Below are positions 55,426 through 64,000 of a stretch of 64,000 nucleotides of DNA, one piece after another. The stretch's first letter is position 1; every line of letters begins with the position of its first letter. The notes beneath the pieces are model-generated. The model saw only the letters and a program-made list of their open reading frames with translations, did no database searches and was not told the origin of the DNA. A program made the translations under genes and the position numbers. The stretch is from an uncultured Albidovulum sp. (GTDB lineage Bacteria; Pseudomonadota; Alphaproteobacteria; Rhodobacterales; Rhodobacteraceae), in contig CAJYAD010000009.1 of NCBI GenBank assembly GCA_913064775.1, forward strand, positions 62,001 to 126,000. Reading direction: 5' to 3'.

Positions 55426-56226
55426 TCAGGGCGCCCCCATCGCGGCCAGCATTGCCTCAATCCGGGGCACGTCCTCGGGGTTGTTCAATTCCCAGAACTG
55501 GCGGCCGCGCGCCTGAACCTCGACGCACAGCACCGGGCGCTCGCGCTCCAGAAACCGCAGCTGTTCCAGACCTTCCAGCATTTCCAGCGGCCCCGGCTGC
55601 CAGCCGGGATAGGCCGCCAGCGCCGCCGGACGATAGGCATAGACGCCGACATGATGGAACACCGGGGTCTCGTCGCCATCGGCATAGGTGGTGCCGGTGA
55701 AGGGGATCACCTCTTTCGAGAAGTAAAGCGCCTTGCGCCCGGCGCCGAAGACCGCCGTGGTGCCGCCGACGCGCCCCGCGCGCCGGTCCTCGAGAAAGCC
55801 GTTCAGCGCCCGGCCATCGCAGCGCAGCACCGGCGTCGCGACCTCGGACGAGGGATCTTCCGCCAGCCCCGTGACCAGATCCTCGACGAACCAGGCCGGC
55901 GTCAGCGGCGCGTCGCCCTGCAGGTTGACGATGATGTCATAGCCGCCGCCCAGGGCCTCATGCGCCTCGGCGCAGCGCTCGGTGCCGTTGCGGCAGGCGG
56001 GCGAGGTCATCACCACCTCGGCACCGAAGCCCTCGGCCACCTTGCGAATGCGGTCATCATCGGTCGCCACGACCACGCGGTCGGCGCCCCGCACCTCCAT
56101 CGCCGCGCGCCAGGAGCGCTCAATCAGCGTCCGCGCCTGCCCGGTCGCGCCGGTCAGCGCCACCAGCGGCTTGCCGGGGTAGCGGGTCGAGGCATAGCGG
56201 GCGGGAATGACGATCAGGGTCTTCAT
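55426..56226 (-). CDS. kdsB: 3-Deoxy-manno-octulosonate cytidylyltransferase
   Basis: A 266-residue enzyme activating Kdo to CMP-Kdo for lipopolysaccharide or Kdo-containing capsule. Motifs are VIPARYASTRYPGKPL, VVVATDDDRI, CRNGTERCAEA and IIVNLQGDAPL (LQGDEP-type, with Ala for Glu, seen in capsule-type KpsU-like relatives). It lies four bases after the cysQ stop in the same direction. The LQGDAPL change suggests a variant, but the length and other motifs are normal. Confidence 0.92.
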   Translation of the reverse strand: MKTLIVIPARYASTRYPGKPLVALTGATGQARTLIERSWRAAMEVRGADRVVVATDDDRIRKVAEGFGAEVVMTSPACRNGTERCAEAHEALGGGYDIIVNLQGDAPLTPAWFVEDLVTGLAEDPSSEVATPVLRCDGRALNGFLEDRRAGRVGGTTAVFGAGRKALYFSKEVIPFTGTTYADGDETPVFHHVGVYAYRPAALAAYPGWQPGPLEMLEGLEQLRFLERERPVLCVEVQARGRQFWELNNPEDVPRIEAMLAAMGAP

Positions 56227-56230
56227 CGGC

Positions 56231-57040
56231 CTACTCCGCCGGCTTCAGATCGACGCCCGGTGCATGGGCGATGAAGAACGGGTTCTCGAACCCGGGCTTG
56301 CCATAGGTGAAGGGGGCGTGGTCGTCGAAACGTACCATCGCGCCGCCCGCGCCGCGCAGCACCGCATCGCCCGCCGCGGTGTCCCATTCCATCGTCCGCC
56401 CGAGGCGGGGGTAAAGATCGGCCTCGCCCGTCGCCACCAGACAGAATTTCAGCGAAGAACCCGCGCTTTTCAGATCGCGCACCTGATAGCGCGCGATATA
56501 GGCATCGGTGGCCGGGTCGCGGTGCGATGTCGAGGCCACGACCATCAGTGCGGCATTGTCCGGCACCGCCACCTGCAGCGGCGTCAGCGGGCCCGGAAGA
56601 TCGGGATCGAAATCGCCGGTCTCCTCGACCGAGGCGCCATCGGCCCCGGTGTAGAACAGCCGCCCCCGCGCCGGGGCATAGACCACGCCGCGCAGGGGAA
56701 CGCCGTCCTCGACATAGGCGATGTTCACGGTGAAATCGCCGCGCCGCTTGACGAATTCCTTGGTGCCGTCCAGCGGATCGACGATCAGGAAGGTCGACAG
56801 GCTCTGGCCATGGGTGGCGGCCTGTTCCTCGGTCACCAGGGGGATATCGGGGAACTCGGCGCGCAACCCGGCCGAGATCAGCGCATCGGCGGCAAGGTCG
56901 GCCTCGGTCACCGGGCTGGCGTCGGATTTGGTGCGCACCTCGAAATCCTCGGCGCCGTAAATCTCCATGATCCGGTCGCCGGCCTCCAGCGCGAGGCGGC
57001 GGGAGACGGTGATCAGCTTTTCGAGATCGGGCCTGGGCAT
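56231..57040 (-). CDS. cysQ: 3'(2'),5'-bisphosphate nucleotidase
   Basis: A 269-residue inositol-monophosphatase-fold enzyme that dephosphorylates PAP to AMP. Metal-binding motifs are VTEADLAAD, LVTEEQ, FLIVDPLDGTKEFVKRRGDF and the C-terminal EWDTAAGDAVLRGAGG. AGGAGA precedes ATG 57040. It lies in one transcription unit with kdsB (4 bp gap). PAP is the by-product of PAPS-dependent sulfotransferases, one of which is 7 kb away, and of sulfate assimilation. Confidence 0.95.
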   Translation of the reverse strand: MPRPDLEKLITVSRRLALEAGDRIMEIYGAEDFEVRTKSDASPVTEADLAADALISAGLRAEFPDIPLVTEEQAATHGQSLSTFLIVDPLDGTKEFVKRRGDFTVNIAYVEDGVPLRGVVYAPARGRLFYTGADGASVEETGDFDPDLPGPLTPLQVAVPDNAALMVVASTSHRDPATDAYIARYQVRDLKSAGSSLKFCLVATGEADLYPRLGRTMEWDTAAGDAVLRGAGGAMVRFDDHAPFTYGKPGFENPFFIAHAPGVDLKPAE

Positions 57041-57186
57041 TGTTTCTCCTGTGCGCCGGTTGGGTTTCCCGTCCGGCAGTTGATAAAGCAGGGCCGTCCC
57101 CTTATCATCCGCTGGCAAGGGTTCGGCAAGCTTTGCCGGCGATAAGGGGCCGTGAGTTCCCCGGGCGCAGCAGGAATGCGACAGGC

Positions 57187-58008
57187 ATGTTCAGGCAGGA
57201 TCTTCCGCCATCGAACCTAAGGCTGGCCCTTGGCCAGCTGGAGCTGATCTATCACGTCGCGGTGCGCGATGTGCGCAAGACCCATCGCAACGCGATCGTC
57301 GGCCTGCTGCTGAACATGTTCCAGACGATCCTGATGATCGCCGTCTTCTACGTCCTCATCGTGGTGCTGAAGCTGCGTTCCAGCGCGATCCGGGGGGATT
57401 TCATCCTCTACATCATGTCAGGCGTGTTCATGTACATGACCCACACCAAGACCATGAAGGCGGTGGTGGGGGCGGATGGGCCGACCTCGCAGATGATGAA
57501 ACACGCGCCGATGAACAGCATCGTCGCGGTCGGGGCGGCGGCGCTGAGCGCGCTTTACATCCAGGTTCTGTCGATGGCCTTCGTGCTGACGCTCTACTAT
57601 TGCGCGATGACGCCCTTCACCGTCTATGAGCCGGCGCAATCCATGGGGATGCTGCTGCTGGCGTGGTTCTCGGGTCTGGCGATCGGGATGCTGTTTCGCG
57701 CCTTCATGCCGTGGCAGCCGGAACTGATCGGCCTGCTGGCGCTGGTCTACGGGCGGGCGAACATGATCGCCTCGGGCAAGATGTTCGTGGCCAACACCCT
57801 GACGCCGACGCTGCTGTCCTATTTCGACTGGAACCCGCTGTTTCACATCATCGACCAGGCGCGCGGCTTCATCTTCATCAACTACAACCCGCACAATTCC
57901 ACGATCTCCTACCCGATCTATGTCTGTATCGCCTGCCTGATGGTCGGGCTGATGGGCGAATTCTACACCCGCCAGCGCGCCTCGATCAGCTGGGGCGCAA
58001 AATTGTAG
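57187..58008 (+). CDS. ABC-2-type polysaccharide export permease (KpsM-like)
   Basis: A 273-residue permease with six membrane helices (segments such as LLLNMFQTILMIAVFYVLIVVL, AALSALYIQVLSMAFVLTLYY, IYVCIACLMVGLMGEFYT) and the ABC-2 motif near ISGKMF-like ASGKMFVANTLTP. It is related to KpsM/RkpT exporters of capsule and lipopolysaccharide. Its cognate ATPase (KpsT) is not next to it. It is divergent from cysQ-kdsB with 146 bp between. Start: ATG 57187, with a weak AGGAA-like site 14 bases upstream. Confidence 0.8.
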   Translation: MFRQDLPPSNLRLALGQLELIYHVAVRDVRKTHRNAIVGLLLNMFQTILMIAVFYVLIVVLKLRSSAIRGDFILYIMSGVFMYMTHTKTMKAVVGADGPTSQMMKHAPMNSIVAVGAAALSALYIQVLSMAFVLTLYYCAMTPFTVYEPAQSMGMLLLAWFSGLAIGMLFRAFMPWQPELIGLLALVYGRANMIASGKMFVANTLTPTLLSYFDWNPLFHIIDQARGFIFINYNPHNSTISYPIYVCIACLMVGLMGEFYTRQRASISWGAKL

Positions 58009-58013
58009 CCTTG

Positions 58014-58084
58014 GCGGGGCGCCGCCCCACTGCGAATTTGATCCGGGGCATGCCTCGGGATATCTCTTTCAGGATGAAAGCAGG
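58014..58084 (-). repeat. Dispersed intergenic hairpin element, long variant
   Basis: On the minus strand it begins CTGCTTTCATCCTGAAAG, then ATATCCCGAGG, and later GGGGCGGCGCCCC. Same order as the copies at 31629 and 62138, but with extra bases between the ATATCCC and the hairpin. Confidence 0.55.
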
Positions 58085-58092
58085 AGGGGTGG

Positions 58093-59019
58093 ATGACCAT
58101 CATCTATACGCATGAGGATTGTCTGGGCCATGTCGAACCCACGGGCCATCCCGAACAACACGCCCGGCTGAAGTCGGTCGCCGCGGCGCTGGAGGGGATC
58201 GCCGGGCTCGACCGCCGCGCCGCCCCTCTGGGAGCAGAAGCCGAGATCGCCCGCTGCCATCCCGAAAGCTACATAGCGCGGGTGCATGACGCGGTGCCCA
58301 CCGCAGGTCTGGCGCAGCTTGACGCCGACACCTATCTGTCGCCCGGCTCCTGGAATGCCGCGCTGCGCGGTGTGGGCGGGATCTGCGCGGCGGTGGATGC
58401 GGTGCTGGGCGGTGAGGACCGCAACGCCTTTGTCGCCTGCCGCCCGCCCGGCCACCACGCCGAGCGCGAGAAATCGATGGGGTTCTGCCTGTTCGGCAAT
58501 GCCGCGATCGCGGCCAAGCGGGCGCTGGATCATCACGGGCTGGCCCGCGTGGCAGTGGTGGATTTCGATGTCCACCACGGCAACGGCACCCAGGATCTGC
58601 TGTGGAACGAGGCCCGCACGCTGTTTTGTTCTTCGCATCAGATGCCGCTTTATCCCGGCTCTGGCGCGGCGGATGAACGCGGCGCCCATGACAACGTCCT
58701 GAACCTGCCGCTGGCGCCCGGCAGCGGCGGGGTCGAGATGCGCCGCGCCTATGAGCGGGTGATCCTGCCCGCCGTCGACGCTTTCCGCCCGGACCTGATC
58801 GTGATCTCGGCCGGCTTCGACGCCCATGCCGCCGACCCGCTGGCACAACTGGAATGGCAGGCCGAGGATTTCGGCTGGCTGACGGCGGAGCTGTGCACCC
58901 TGGCCGAGACCCATTGCGGCGGGCGGGTGGTCTCGACACTCGAGGGGGGATATGATCTGCAGGCGCTGGGCGAAAGTGCCGCCCGGCATGTGCGCGAATT
59001 GATGGAGCGGTGCGGATGA
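58093..59019 (+). CDS. Histone-deacetylase-family (AcuC/acetylpolyamine amidohydrolase-like) protein
   Basis: A 308-residue class II HDAC-like zinc hydrolase. Signatures: HPEQHARLKSV, the catalytic His-His in RPPGHHAEREKSMGFCLFGN, Zn ligands in VVDFDVHHGNGTQDL and ISAGFDAHAADPLA, and the C-terminal Gly-rich TLEGGYDL. The substrate may be an acetylated protein, acetoin-related compound or acetylpolyamine. Its stop overlaps the start of xseB (ATGA), so it leads the xseB-ispA-dxs operon. Confidence 0.92.
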   Translation: MTIIYTHEDCLGHVEPTGHPEQHARLKSVAAALEGIAGLDRRAAPLGAEAEIARCHPESYIARVHDAVPTAGLAQLDADTYLSPGSWNAALRGVGGICAAVDAVLGGEDRNAFVACRPPGHHAEREKSMGFCLFGNAAIAAKRALDHHGLARVAVVDFDVHHGNGTQDLLWNEARTLFCSSHQMPLYPGSGAADERGAHDNVLNLPLAPGSGGVEMRRAYERVILPAVDAFRPDLIVISAGFDAHAADPLAQLEWQAEDFGWLTAELCTLAETHCGGRVVSTLEGGYDLQALGESAARHVRELMERCG

Positions 59020-59261
59020 GCGAGACGGTCAAGCCGGTGGATCAGATGAGCTTCGAGGAGGCCATGGCCGAGTTGGAGCGGGTCGTGGGCCAGCTTGAAC
59101 GCGGTGACGTTCCGCTGGAACAATCGATCAAGCTGTATGAGCGCGGCGCCGCGCTGAAGGGGCGCTGCGAGGAAAAGCTGAAAGAAGCCGAGGAGAAGGT
59201 GGAGCTGATCCGCGCGCAAGAGGGCCGCGCGGTGGGCACCACGCCTGCCGAAGGTCTCTGA
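59016..59261 (+). CDS. xseB: Exodeoxyribonuclease VII small subunit
   Basis: An 81-residue protein. MSFEEAMAELERVVGQLERGDVPLEQSIKLYERGAALKGRCEEKLKEAEEKVELI-type coiled-coil helices match XseB (two antiparallel helices, about 12-70), with the family landmark SFEEAMAELE. It binds XseA in a long nuclease complex. It overlaps the upstream gene by four bases, and ispA starts two bases after the stop. Confidence 0.95.
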   Translation: MSETVKPVDQMSFEEAMAELERVVGQLERGDVPLEQSIKLYERGAALKGRCEEKLKEAEEKVELIRAQEGRAVGTTPAEGL

Positions 59262-59262
59262 C

Positions 59263-60129
59263 ATGTTCCCCACGGCGCTGGCCGAGGCCGCGGCCCGCAT
59301 TCAGGCCTGTCTGGATGCCGAACTGGCCGGACGCGCCGATCAACCGGTCCTTCACGCGATGCGCTACGCCGTTCAGGGCGGCAAGCGGCTGCGCGGTTTT
59401 CTGGTGCTGGAAAGCGCCCGGCTGCACGGGATTGCGCCCGAGGTTGCGGTGACTGCGGCGGCGGCGATCGAGGCGATGCATGCCTACAGCCTGGTCCATG
59501 ACGACCTGCCCTGCATGGATGACGACGACCTGCGCCGCGGCCAGCCCACATTGCATGTGAAATGGGACGAGGCCACCGCCGTGCTGGCCGGCGACGCGCT
59601 GCAGACGCTGGCGTTTGAATTGCTGGCCCGCGACACGCTGGGCCCGGCCGAGCGGCTGGTGGCGCTGCTGGGATCCATGGCGCGGGCGGCGGGGGCCGAA
59701 GGCATGGTGCTGGGCCAGGCGCTCGACATCGCCGCCGAAACCGCCGCGGCGCCGCTGACGCTGGGCCAGATCACCGAATTGCAGGCCGGCAAGACCGGCG
59801 CCCTGATCCGCTGGTCGGCCGAGGCCGGTGCGCGGCTGGCCGGGGCGGATCCCTCGGCGCTTGGCCACTATGCCACCGCGTTGGGCCTTGCCTTCCAGAT
59901 CGCCGACGACATCTTGGATGTCGAGGGCGATGCGCAAAAGGCCGGCAAGCGGCTGCAGAAAGACGCGCGGGCGGGCAAGGCCACCTTCGTCTCGCTTCTG
60001 GGGCTGGAGGGCGCGCGGGCCCGGGCCCGCGCGCTGGTGGAAGAGGCCGAGGCGGCGCTTTCCCCCTATGGCGACCGGGCGGAAAGCTTGCGGCAGGCCG
60101 CCCGCTTCGTTATTGCCCGCGACAGCTAA
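59263..60129 (+). CDS. ispA: Farnesyl diphosphate synthase
   Basis: A 288-residue short-chain prenyl transferase. It has the two Asp-rich motifs, DDLPCMDDDDLRRG (first) and ADDILDVEG (second), plus the GGKRLRGFLV start and FQIADD. It condenses IPP with DMAPP and GPP to FPP for quinones, carotenoids and undecaprenyl carriers. It lies between xseB and dxs (21-bp gap), a classic operon. Confidence 0.96.
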   Translation: MFPTALAEAAARIQACLDAELAGRADQPVLHAMRYAVQGGKRLRGFLVLESARLHGIAPEVAVTAAAAIEAMHAYSLVHDDLPCMDDDDLRRGQPTLHVKWDEATAVLAGDALQTLAFELLARDTLGPAERLVALLGSMARAAGAEGMVLGQALDIAAETAAAPLTLGQITELQAGKTGALIRWSAEAGARLAGADPSALGHYATALGLAFQIADDILDVEGDAQKAGKRLQKDARAGKATFVSLLGLEGARARARALVEEAEAALSPYGDRAESLRQAARFVIARDS

Positions 60130-60150
60130 GCGCCCCCGGGAGGGCCCCGA

Positions 60151-62070
60151 ATGAGTGACAGACCCCAGACCCCGATGCTTGACCGCGTGTCGCTGCCCGC
60201 CGATCTCAAGGCCCTGTCGGACCGAGAGCTGCGCCAGGTCGCGGACGAGCTGCGCACCGAGACGATCAGCGCGGTGTCCGAAACCGGCGGCCATCTGGGC
60301 GCGGGGCTTGGGGTGATCGAGCTGACGGTGGCGCTGCACGCAGTCTTCGAGACCCCGCGCGACAAGCTGATCTGGGATGTCAGCCACCAATCCTATCCGC
60401 ACAAGATCCTGACCGGCCGGCGCGACCGGATCCGCACCCTGCGTCAGGAAAACGGGCTGAGCGGCTTCACCAAGCGCTCGGAAAGCGCCTATGACCCGTT
60501 CGGCGCGGCGCACAGCTCGACCTCGATCAGCGCGGCGCTGGGCTTCGCGGTGGCCCGCGATCTGGGCGCCGACGGGGTGGGCGACACGATCGCGGTGATC
60601 GGCGACGGCGCGATGAGCGCCGGCATGGCCTATGAGGCGATGAACAACGCGGGCCACCTGAAGACCCGCCTCTTCGTCGTACTCAATGACAATGAGATGT
60701 CGATCGCCCCGCCAGTGGGGGCGATGTCCTCCTACCTCTCACGCCTCTACGCCGGCGCGCCGTTCCAGGAGTTGAAGGCCGCCGCCCGCGGCGCCGTCAG
60801 CCTGCTGCCCGAACCGTTCCAGATGGGCGCGAAGCGGGCCAAGGACGTACTCAAGGGCCTCGCCGTGGGCGGATCGCTATTCGAGGAGCTGGGCTTCAGC
60901 TATGTCGGCCCGATCGACGGGCACGACTTGGAGCAACTGCTGCCGGTGCTGCGCACCGTGCGGGCGCGGGCGACGGGGCCGACGCTGATCCATGTGATCA
61001 CCAAGAAGGGCAAGGGCTTTGCCCCGGCCGAGGCCGCCGCCGACAAAGGCCATGCCACGGCCAAGTTCGACATGGTGACGGGCGTGCAGAAGAAGGCGCC
61101 CTCGAACGCGCCCTCTTACACCAAGGTCTTCGCCAAGTCGCTGACCCGGCTGGCCGAGACCGACGACAAGGTGGTGGCGGTGACCGCGGCGATGCCCGAC
61201 GGCACCGGGCTGAACCTTTTCGCCGAACGCTTCCCGCGGCGCTGCTTCGACGTGGGCATCGCCGAACAGCATGCGGTGACCTTCTCGGCCGGCCTTGCGG
61301 CGGCGGGGATGAAACCCTTCTGCGCGCTCTATTCCACCTTCCTGCAGCGCGGCTATGACCAGATCGTCCACGACGTCGCGATCCAGCGGCTGCCGGTGCG
61401 ATTCGCCATCGACCGCGCCGGGCTGGTGGGGGCGGACGGCGCCACCCATGCGGGCGCTTTTGATACCGCCTTCCTGTCCAACCTGCCCGGCATGGTGGTG
61501 ATGGCCGCCGCCGACGAGGCCGAGCTGGTGCATATGGTCGCCACCGCCCACGCGCTCGACGATCGCCCCTCGGCCTTCCGTTACCCGCGCGGCGAGGGCG
61601 TCGGTGTCGAGATGCCCGAACGCGGCCAGCCGCTGGAGATCGGCCGCGGCCGGATGATCCGCGAAGGCAAGCGCGTGGCGATCCTCAGCTTCGGCACCCG
61701 CCTGGCCGAAGTCGAGCGCGCCGCCGAAGCGCTTGCGCTGCGCGGCATCACCCCCACGATCGCCGACGCGCGCTTCGCCAAGCCACTGGACCGCGACCTG
61801 ATCCTGCGGCTGGCGGGAGAACACGAGGCACTGATTACCATCGAAGAGGGCGCGGTGGGCGGCTTCGGCAGTCAAGTCGCGCAGCTTCTGGCCAATGAGG
61901 GCATCTTCGACCGCGGGCTGAAATTCCGCATGATGGTGCTGCCCGACATCTTCATCGATCAGGCGAACCCGGCGGCGATGTATGCCGTCGCAGGCCTCAA
62001 CGCGCCGCAGATCGAGGCCAAGGTGCTCGAGGCGCTCGGCGTCACCGACATCGCCAGCCGCCGCGCCTGA
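60151..62070 (+). CDS. dxs: 1-Deoxy-D-xylulose-5-phosphate synthase
   Basis: A 639-residue thiamine-diphosphate enzyme, first step of the MEP isoprenoid pathway. The N-domain has [33 protein letters not shown], and thiamine-binding [16 protein letters not shown]; the middle domain has the catalytic Glu in [16 protein letters not shown]; the C-domain has [11 protein letters not shown] and VGGFGSQV. Length is normal. It ends the deacetylase-xseB-ispA-dxs operon, followed by a dispersed hairpin. Confidence 0.97.
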   Translation: MSDRPQTPMLDRVSLPADLKALSDRELRQVADELRTETISAVSETGGHLGAGLGVIELTVALHAVFETPRDKLIWDVSHQSYPHKILTGRRDRIRTLRQENGLSGFTKRSESAYDPFGAAHSSTSISAALGFAVARDLGADGVGDTIAVIGDGAMSAGMAYEAMNNAGHLKTRLFVVLNDNEMSIAPPVGAMSSYLSRLYAGAPFQELKAAARGAVSLLPEPFQMGAKRAKDVLKGLAVGGSLFEELGFSYVGPIDGHDLEQLLPVLRTVRARATGPTLIHVITKKGKGFAPAEAAADKGHATAKFDMVTGVQKKAPSNAPSYTKVFAKSLTRLAETDDKVVAVTAAMPDGTGLNLFAERFPRRCFDVGIAEQHAVTFSAGLAAAGMKPFCALYSTFLQRGYDQIVHDVAIQRLPVRFAIDRAGLVGADGATHAGAFDTAFLSNLPGMVVMAAADEAELVHMVATAHALDDRPSAFRYPRGEGVGVEMPERGQPLEIGRGRMIREGKRVAILSFGTRLAEVERAAEALALRGITPTIADARFAKPLDRDLILRLAGEHEALITIEEGAVGGFGSQVAQLLANEGIFDRGLKFRMMVLPDIFIDQANPAAMYAVAGLNAPQIEAKVLEALGVTDIASRRA

Positions 62071-62137
62071 GGCGAACCGGGGTGCCCGGGGGGGTCACAC
62101 CCCGTCACCATCGTCGCTCGGACCGATGGCGCTCTTT

Positions 62138-62189
62138 GCTTTCACTTTGGCTCAAATATCCTGGGGGTGCAGGGGGCAACGCCCCCACC
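62138..62189 (+). repeat. Dispersed intergenic hairpin element, plus orientation
   Basis: A 52-base element that follows dxs: GCTTTC start, ATATCCTGGGGG (62157-62168), then GGGGGC-AAC-GCCCCC. It matches 31629-31679 with one inserted base and a few substitutions. Confidence 0.85.
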
Positions 62190-62198
62190 TGCGGCCGA

Positions 62199-63068
62199 TC
62201 ATTCCGCCGCCAGCGGCAATTCTTCCTGCCCCAGCGCGCCGATAATCGATTCCATCGCCCGGGTCAGCGCCGCCTGAACCTCGGCAAATTGCGGCGTCGG
62301 GCGGATCGTCTGTTCGTCCATGTAGAGCGCGCGGTCGATCTCGACCTGCACCACATGCTGACCGCGCGCGGGCCGGCCATAGGCCTGGGTGATATAGGCC
62401 CCCGCGAAGGGCGCGTTGCGGGCGACGCGGAAACCCTGCGCGGCAAAGGCCGTTTCGACCGCCTCCATCACCGCACCGCCCGCCGACACTCCGAATCGGT
62501 CGCCCAAAACCACCTCGGGATGCGGGTGCCCGGCGCGGCCGTGGTGCTGGATCGCCTCATGCGGCATCGAATGGCAGTCGATCAGCAGGCTTTGCCCGAA
62601 CTGCGCCAGCCCCTCGTCGATCAGGGCGCGCAGGCGGGCATGGTAGGGATCCCAGTAAATGCGCAGCCGGACGCGGGCCTCTTCCGCGCTGATCTTGCCG
62701 CGGTAAATCGCCCGCCCGTTCGAGACGACACGGGGAATCACCCCCAGCCCGGAGCTGACGCGCGGGTTGTGCCCGGCGGCGCGGATGCCCGCGATCACCC
62801 CGGGGTCAAGCTCATCCACGGCGCGATTCAGATCAACGAAGGCACGCGGCGCCCGGGCGCAGATCAGCGGCGCGCCAAGGTTTGGCGCCTGGGAAAACAG
62901 CCGGTCTACGAAAGCATCCTCGGACGAGCGGATGGAATGCGGATCCAGCACCGAGGCGGCCAAAAACGCCGCGCCGTAGTCGCGCCCCGAATGCGGGGAC
63001 GAGAAAACCACACCCGACGCGCGCCGGGCGGGAAGATATAGGTCGTAAGCGGCACTGGCGCGTGTCAT
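62199..63068 (-). CDS. N-formylglutamate amidohydrolase family protein
   Basis: A 289-residue hydrolase. The family start VVFSSPHSGRDY, DAFVDRLFSQAP, RAFVDLNRA, the central LIDCHSMPH and the C-terminal QVEIDRALYMDEQ are seen, with zinc ligands probably from PHSG, DCHSM and the following Glu. By family it hydrolyses N-formylglutamate to formate and glutamate, the last step of one histidine breakdown route. No other hut genes are adjacent. GAGGAAAC precedes ATG 63068. Convergent with dxs. Confidence 0.9.
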   Translation of the reverse strand: MTRASAAYDLYLPARRASGVVFSSPHSGRDYGAAFLAASVLDPHSIRSSEDAFVDRLFSQAPNLGAPLICARAPRAFVDLNRAVDELDPGVIAGIRAAGHNPRVSSGLGVIPRVVSNGRAIYRGKISAEEARVRLRIYWDPYHARLRALIDEGLAQFGQSLLIDCHSMPHEAIQHHGRAGHPHPEVVLGDRFGVSAGGAVMEAVETAFAAQGFRVARNAPFAGAYITQAYGRPARGQHVVQVEIDRALYMDEQTIRPTPQFAEVQAALTRAMESIIGALGQEELPLAAE

Positions 63069-63224
63069 GTGTTTCCTCTTGGCGGCCAATATAGTCTGCT
63101 TTCGCGAACTTGCCAAAACCCCTTGAACCGGCGAACGACTCCTTTTATAGACCCACCGACCGACGCGGATTGCCCCGCGTCCTTTTCTTTCGAGATCAGG
63201 CAAAAGGGCGGATGCACGGGGTGT

Positions 63225-63299
63225 GGGCGGTTAGCTCAGCGGTAGAGCACTACGTTGACATCGTAGTGGCCACTGGTTCGATCCCAGTACCGCCCACCA
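63225..63299 (+). tRNA. tRNA-Val (anticodon GAC)
   Basis: 75 nt including CCA. Acceptor GGGCGGT pairs with ACCGCCC. The anticodon stem CTACG/CGTAG holds loop TTGACAT, so anticodon GAC; T-arm CTGG-TTCGATC-CCAG. It reads GUC/GUU. Confidence 0.97.
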
Positions 63300-63379
63300 T
63301 CTACACATCGCCCCGGGGCGTCATCCCGGGGCACTCGTTTTTTCAAGGCGCACGCGCGCCGCGAACAGGAGATCGACCG

Positions 63380-63505
63380 ATGAAGGTCCGCAACTCGCTC
63401 CGCTCGCTCAAGCAGCGTCATCGCGATTGTCAGGTCGTGCGCCGCAAGGGCCGCGTCTATGTGATCAACAAGACGCAGAAGCGGTTCAAGGCCCGCCAGG
63501 GCTGA
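63380..63505 (+). CDS. rpmJ: 50S ribosomal protein L36 (zinc-free type)
   Basis: A 41-residue protein of the alphaproteobacterial L36 form: [17 protein letters not shown], then [23 protein letters not shown]. Only one Cys is present, so the four-residue zinc site of the 37-38-residue form is missing. This is the usual version in this class. AGGAG lies nine bases before the ATG. The longer open frame from 63110 crosses tRNA-Val and is a shadow. A strong terminator follows. Confidence 0.97.
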   Translation: MKVRNSLRSLKQRHRDCQVVRRKGRVYVINKTQKRFKARQG

Positions 63506-63526
63506 GGCTGTCGTCAGCCGGAATTC

Positions 63527-63560
63527 AAAGGGCCGTCCCGGGCGATCGGGACGGCCCTTT
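63527..63560 (+). terminator. Rho-independent terminator of rpmJ
   Basis: AAAGGGCCGTCCCG and CGGGACGGCCCTTT form a perfect 14-bp stem around GGCGAT, ending in TTT. It is usable in both directions. Confidence 0.9.
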
Positions 63561-63647
63561 GTCGTGGCCACGGCAGATCGGTCCGGGGCCGTATTCGACG
63601 CGGCCCGCCGCCTTCCACTTCCCACCAACACAGGCTACATCGGCCCC

Positions 63648-64000
63648 ATGCGCGCGACACTTACCGAAATCTACGACGCCCGGGTGACCGAAGGCCACCT
63701 GCGCCCCGACCCCGCCCAGCGCGCCGTTCTGCCGGCGCTGGAAAGCGTGCGTCTGGCGATGGAGGAGACCTCGGAAAAGGTCCGCGGTCTGAAGCGATTG
63801 TTTCAGAAACCGCCAGAGCCGCCGAAGGGTCTTTACCTTTGGGGCGGCGTCGGCGGCGGCAAGTCGATGCTGATGGATCTGTTTTTCGACGCGACTGACA
63901 TCCGTCGCAAGCGCCGGGTCCATTTCCACGCCTTCATGCAGGAGATCCAGAAAGGTCTGGCCGAGGCCCGCAAGCTGGAGATCCCGGATGCGCTGGAACC
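63648..64000 (+). CDS. zapE: Cell division ATPase ZapE/AFG1-like, 3' truncated by window edge
   Basis: The first 117 residues are visible with no stop before the window ends. They start MRATLTEIYDARVTEGHLRPD, followed by QRAVLPALESVRLAME, and carry the Walker A motif GLYLWGGVGGGKSMLMDLFF and the adjoining RVHFHAFMQEIQKGL, all typical of the ZapE/AFG1 family. In E. coli ZapE works on FtsZ rings under low oxygen. The ATG 63648 lies 143 bp after the rpmJ stop. Confidence 0.93.
   Translation, partial: MRATLTEIYDARVTEGHLRPDPAQRAVLPALESVRLAMEETSEKVRGLKRLFQKPPEPPKGLYLWGGVGGGKSMLMDLFFDATDIRRKRRVHFHAFMQEIQKGLAEARKLEIPDALE

Overview
High-GC alphaproteobacterial chromosome, almost certainly a Rhodobacterales/Paracoccaceae member. 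Evidence is the fbcFBC (petABC) bc1 operon with a Rhodobacter-type Rieske protein, a membrane-anchored cytochrome c of the cytochrome-cy type, a CcrM-type GANTC methyltransferase, the xseB-ispA-dxs operon, a 41-residue zinc-free L36, and the carboxyspermidine branch of polyamine synthesis. The genus cannot be fixed from the window, and no photosynthesis genes are present.

Layout. 0-4.6 kb is accessory or regulatory: the tail of a PAS histidine kinase, an Xre/MbcA-RES toxin-antitoxin pair with its own operator, and a secreted Yx(FWY)xxD-motif protein followed by an ECF sigma/anti-sigma pair. 4.7-10 kb holds cpdB-like nucleotidase, nudC, an SRPBCC protein, pheA and cytochrome cy. 10.2-16.6 kb is a yejABEF-type peptide importer coupled to a PaiB-like protein. 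16.8-20.4 kb is a GST gene and the bc1 operon. 20.8-24.6 kb is a low-oxygen/NO-stress block: DoxD/DoxA-type protein with an upstream FNR box, a methyltransferase, an NsrR-like Rrf2 regulator and flavohemoglobin with a shared operator. 24.9-29.1 kb is panBC, an FMN reductase and an IlvD/Edd sugar-acid dehydratase.

29.3-35.3 kb carries tRNA-Lys(UUU), dapF-mtaB, a convergent lacI-type regulator plus trmO, tRNA-Arg(CCU), and a divergent MFS/ArsR pair with two matching operators. 35.3-42.4 kb has purU, the two genes from carboxyspermidine synthesis to spermidine, a membrane-tethered winged-helix protein with a small secreted partner, rnhB and ccrM. 42.5-48.7 kb has an alkB-cls operon, mutY, a DUF721/DciA gene, a DsbA-like protein and a CoA transferase.

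48.7-58.0 kb is a surface-polysaccharide module: tandem sulfotransferase, GT14-like transferase, two paralogous GT2 enzymes, galU, kdsB, cysQ and an ABC-2 export permease. CysQ would clear the PAP by-product that a sulfotransferase makes. 58-64 kb has a deacetylase-xseB-ispA-dxs operon, an N-formylglutamate amidohydrolase, tRNA-Val(GAC), rpmJ and the start of zapE.

Two genome-scale patterns stand out: a dispersed intergenic GC-hairpin element (four copies) and 12-bp tandem repeats at three places, two of them inside coding regions. I found no CRISPR array, insertion sequence or rRNA gene.
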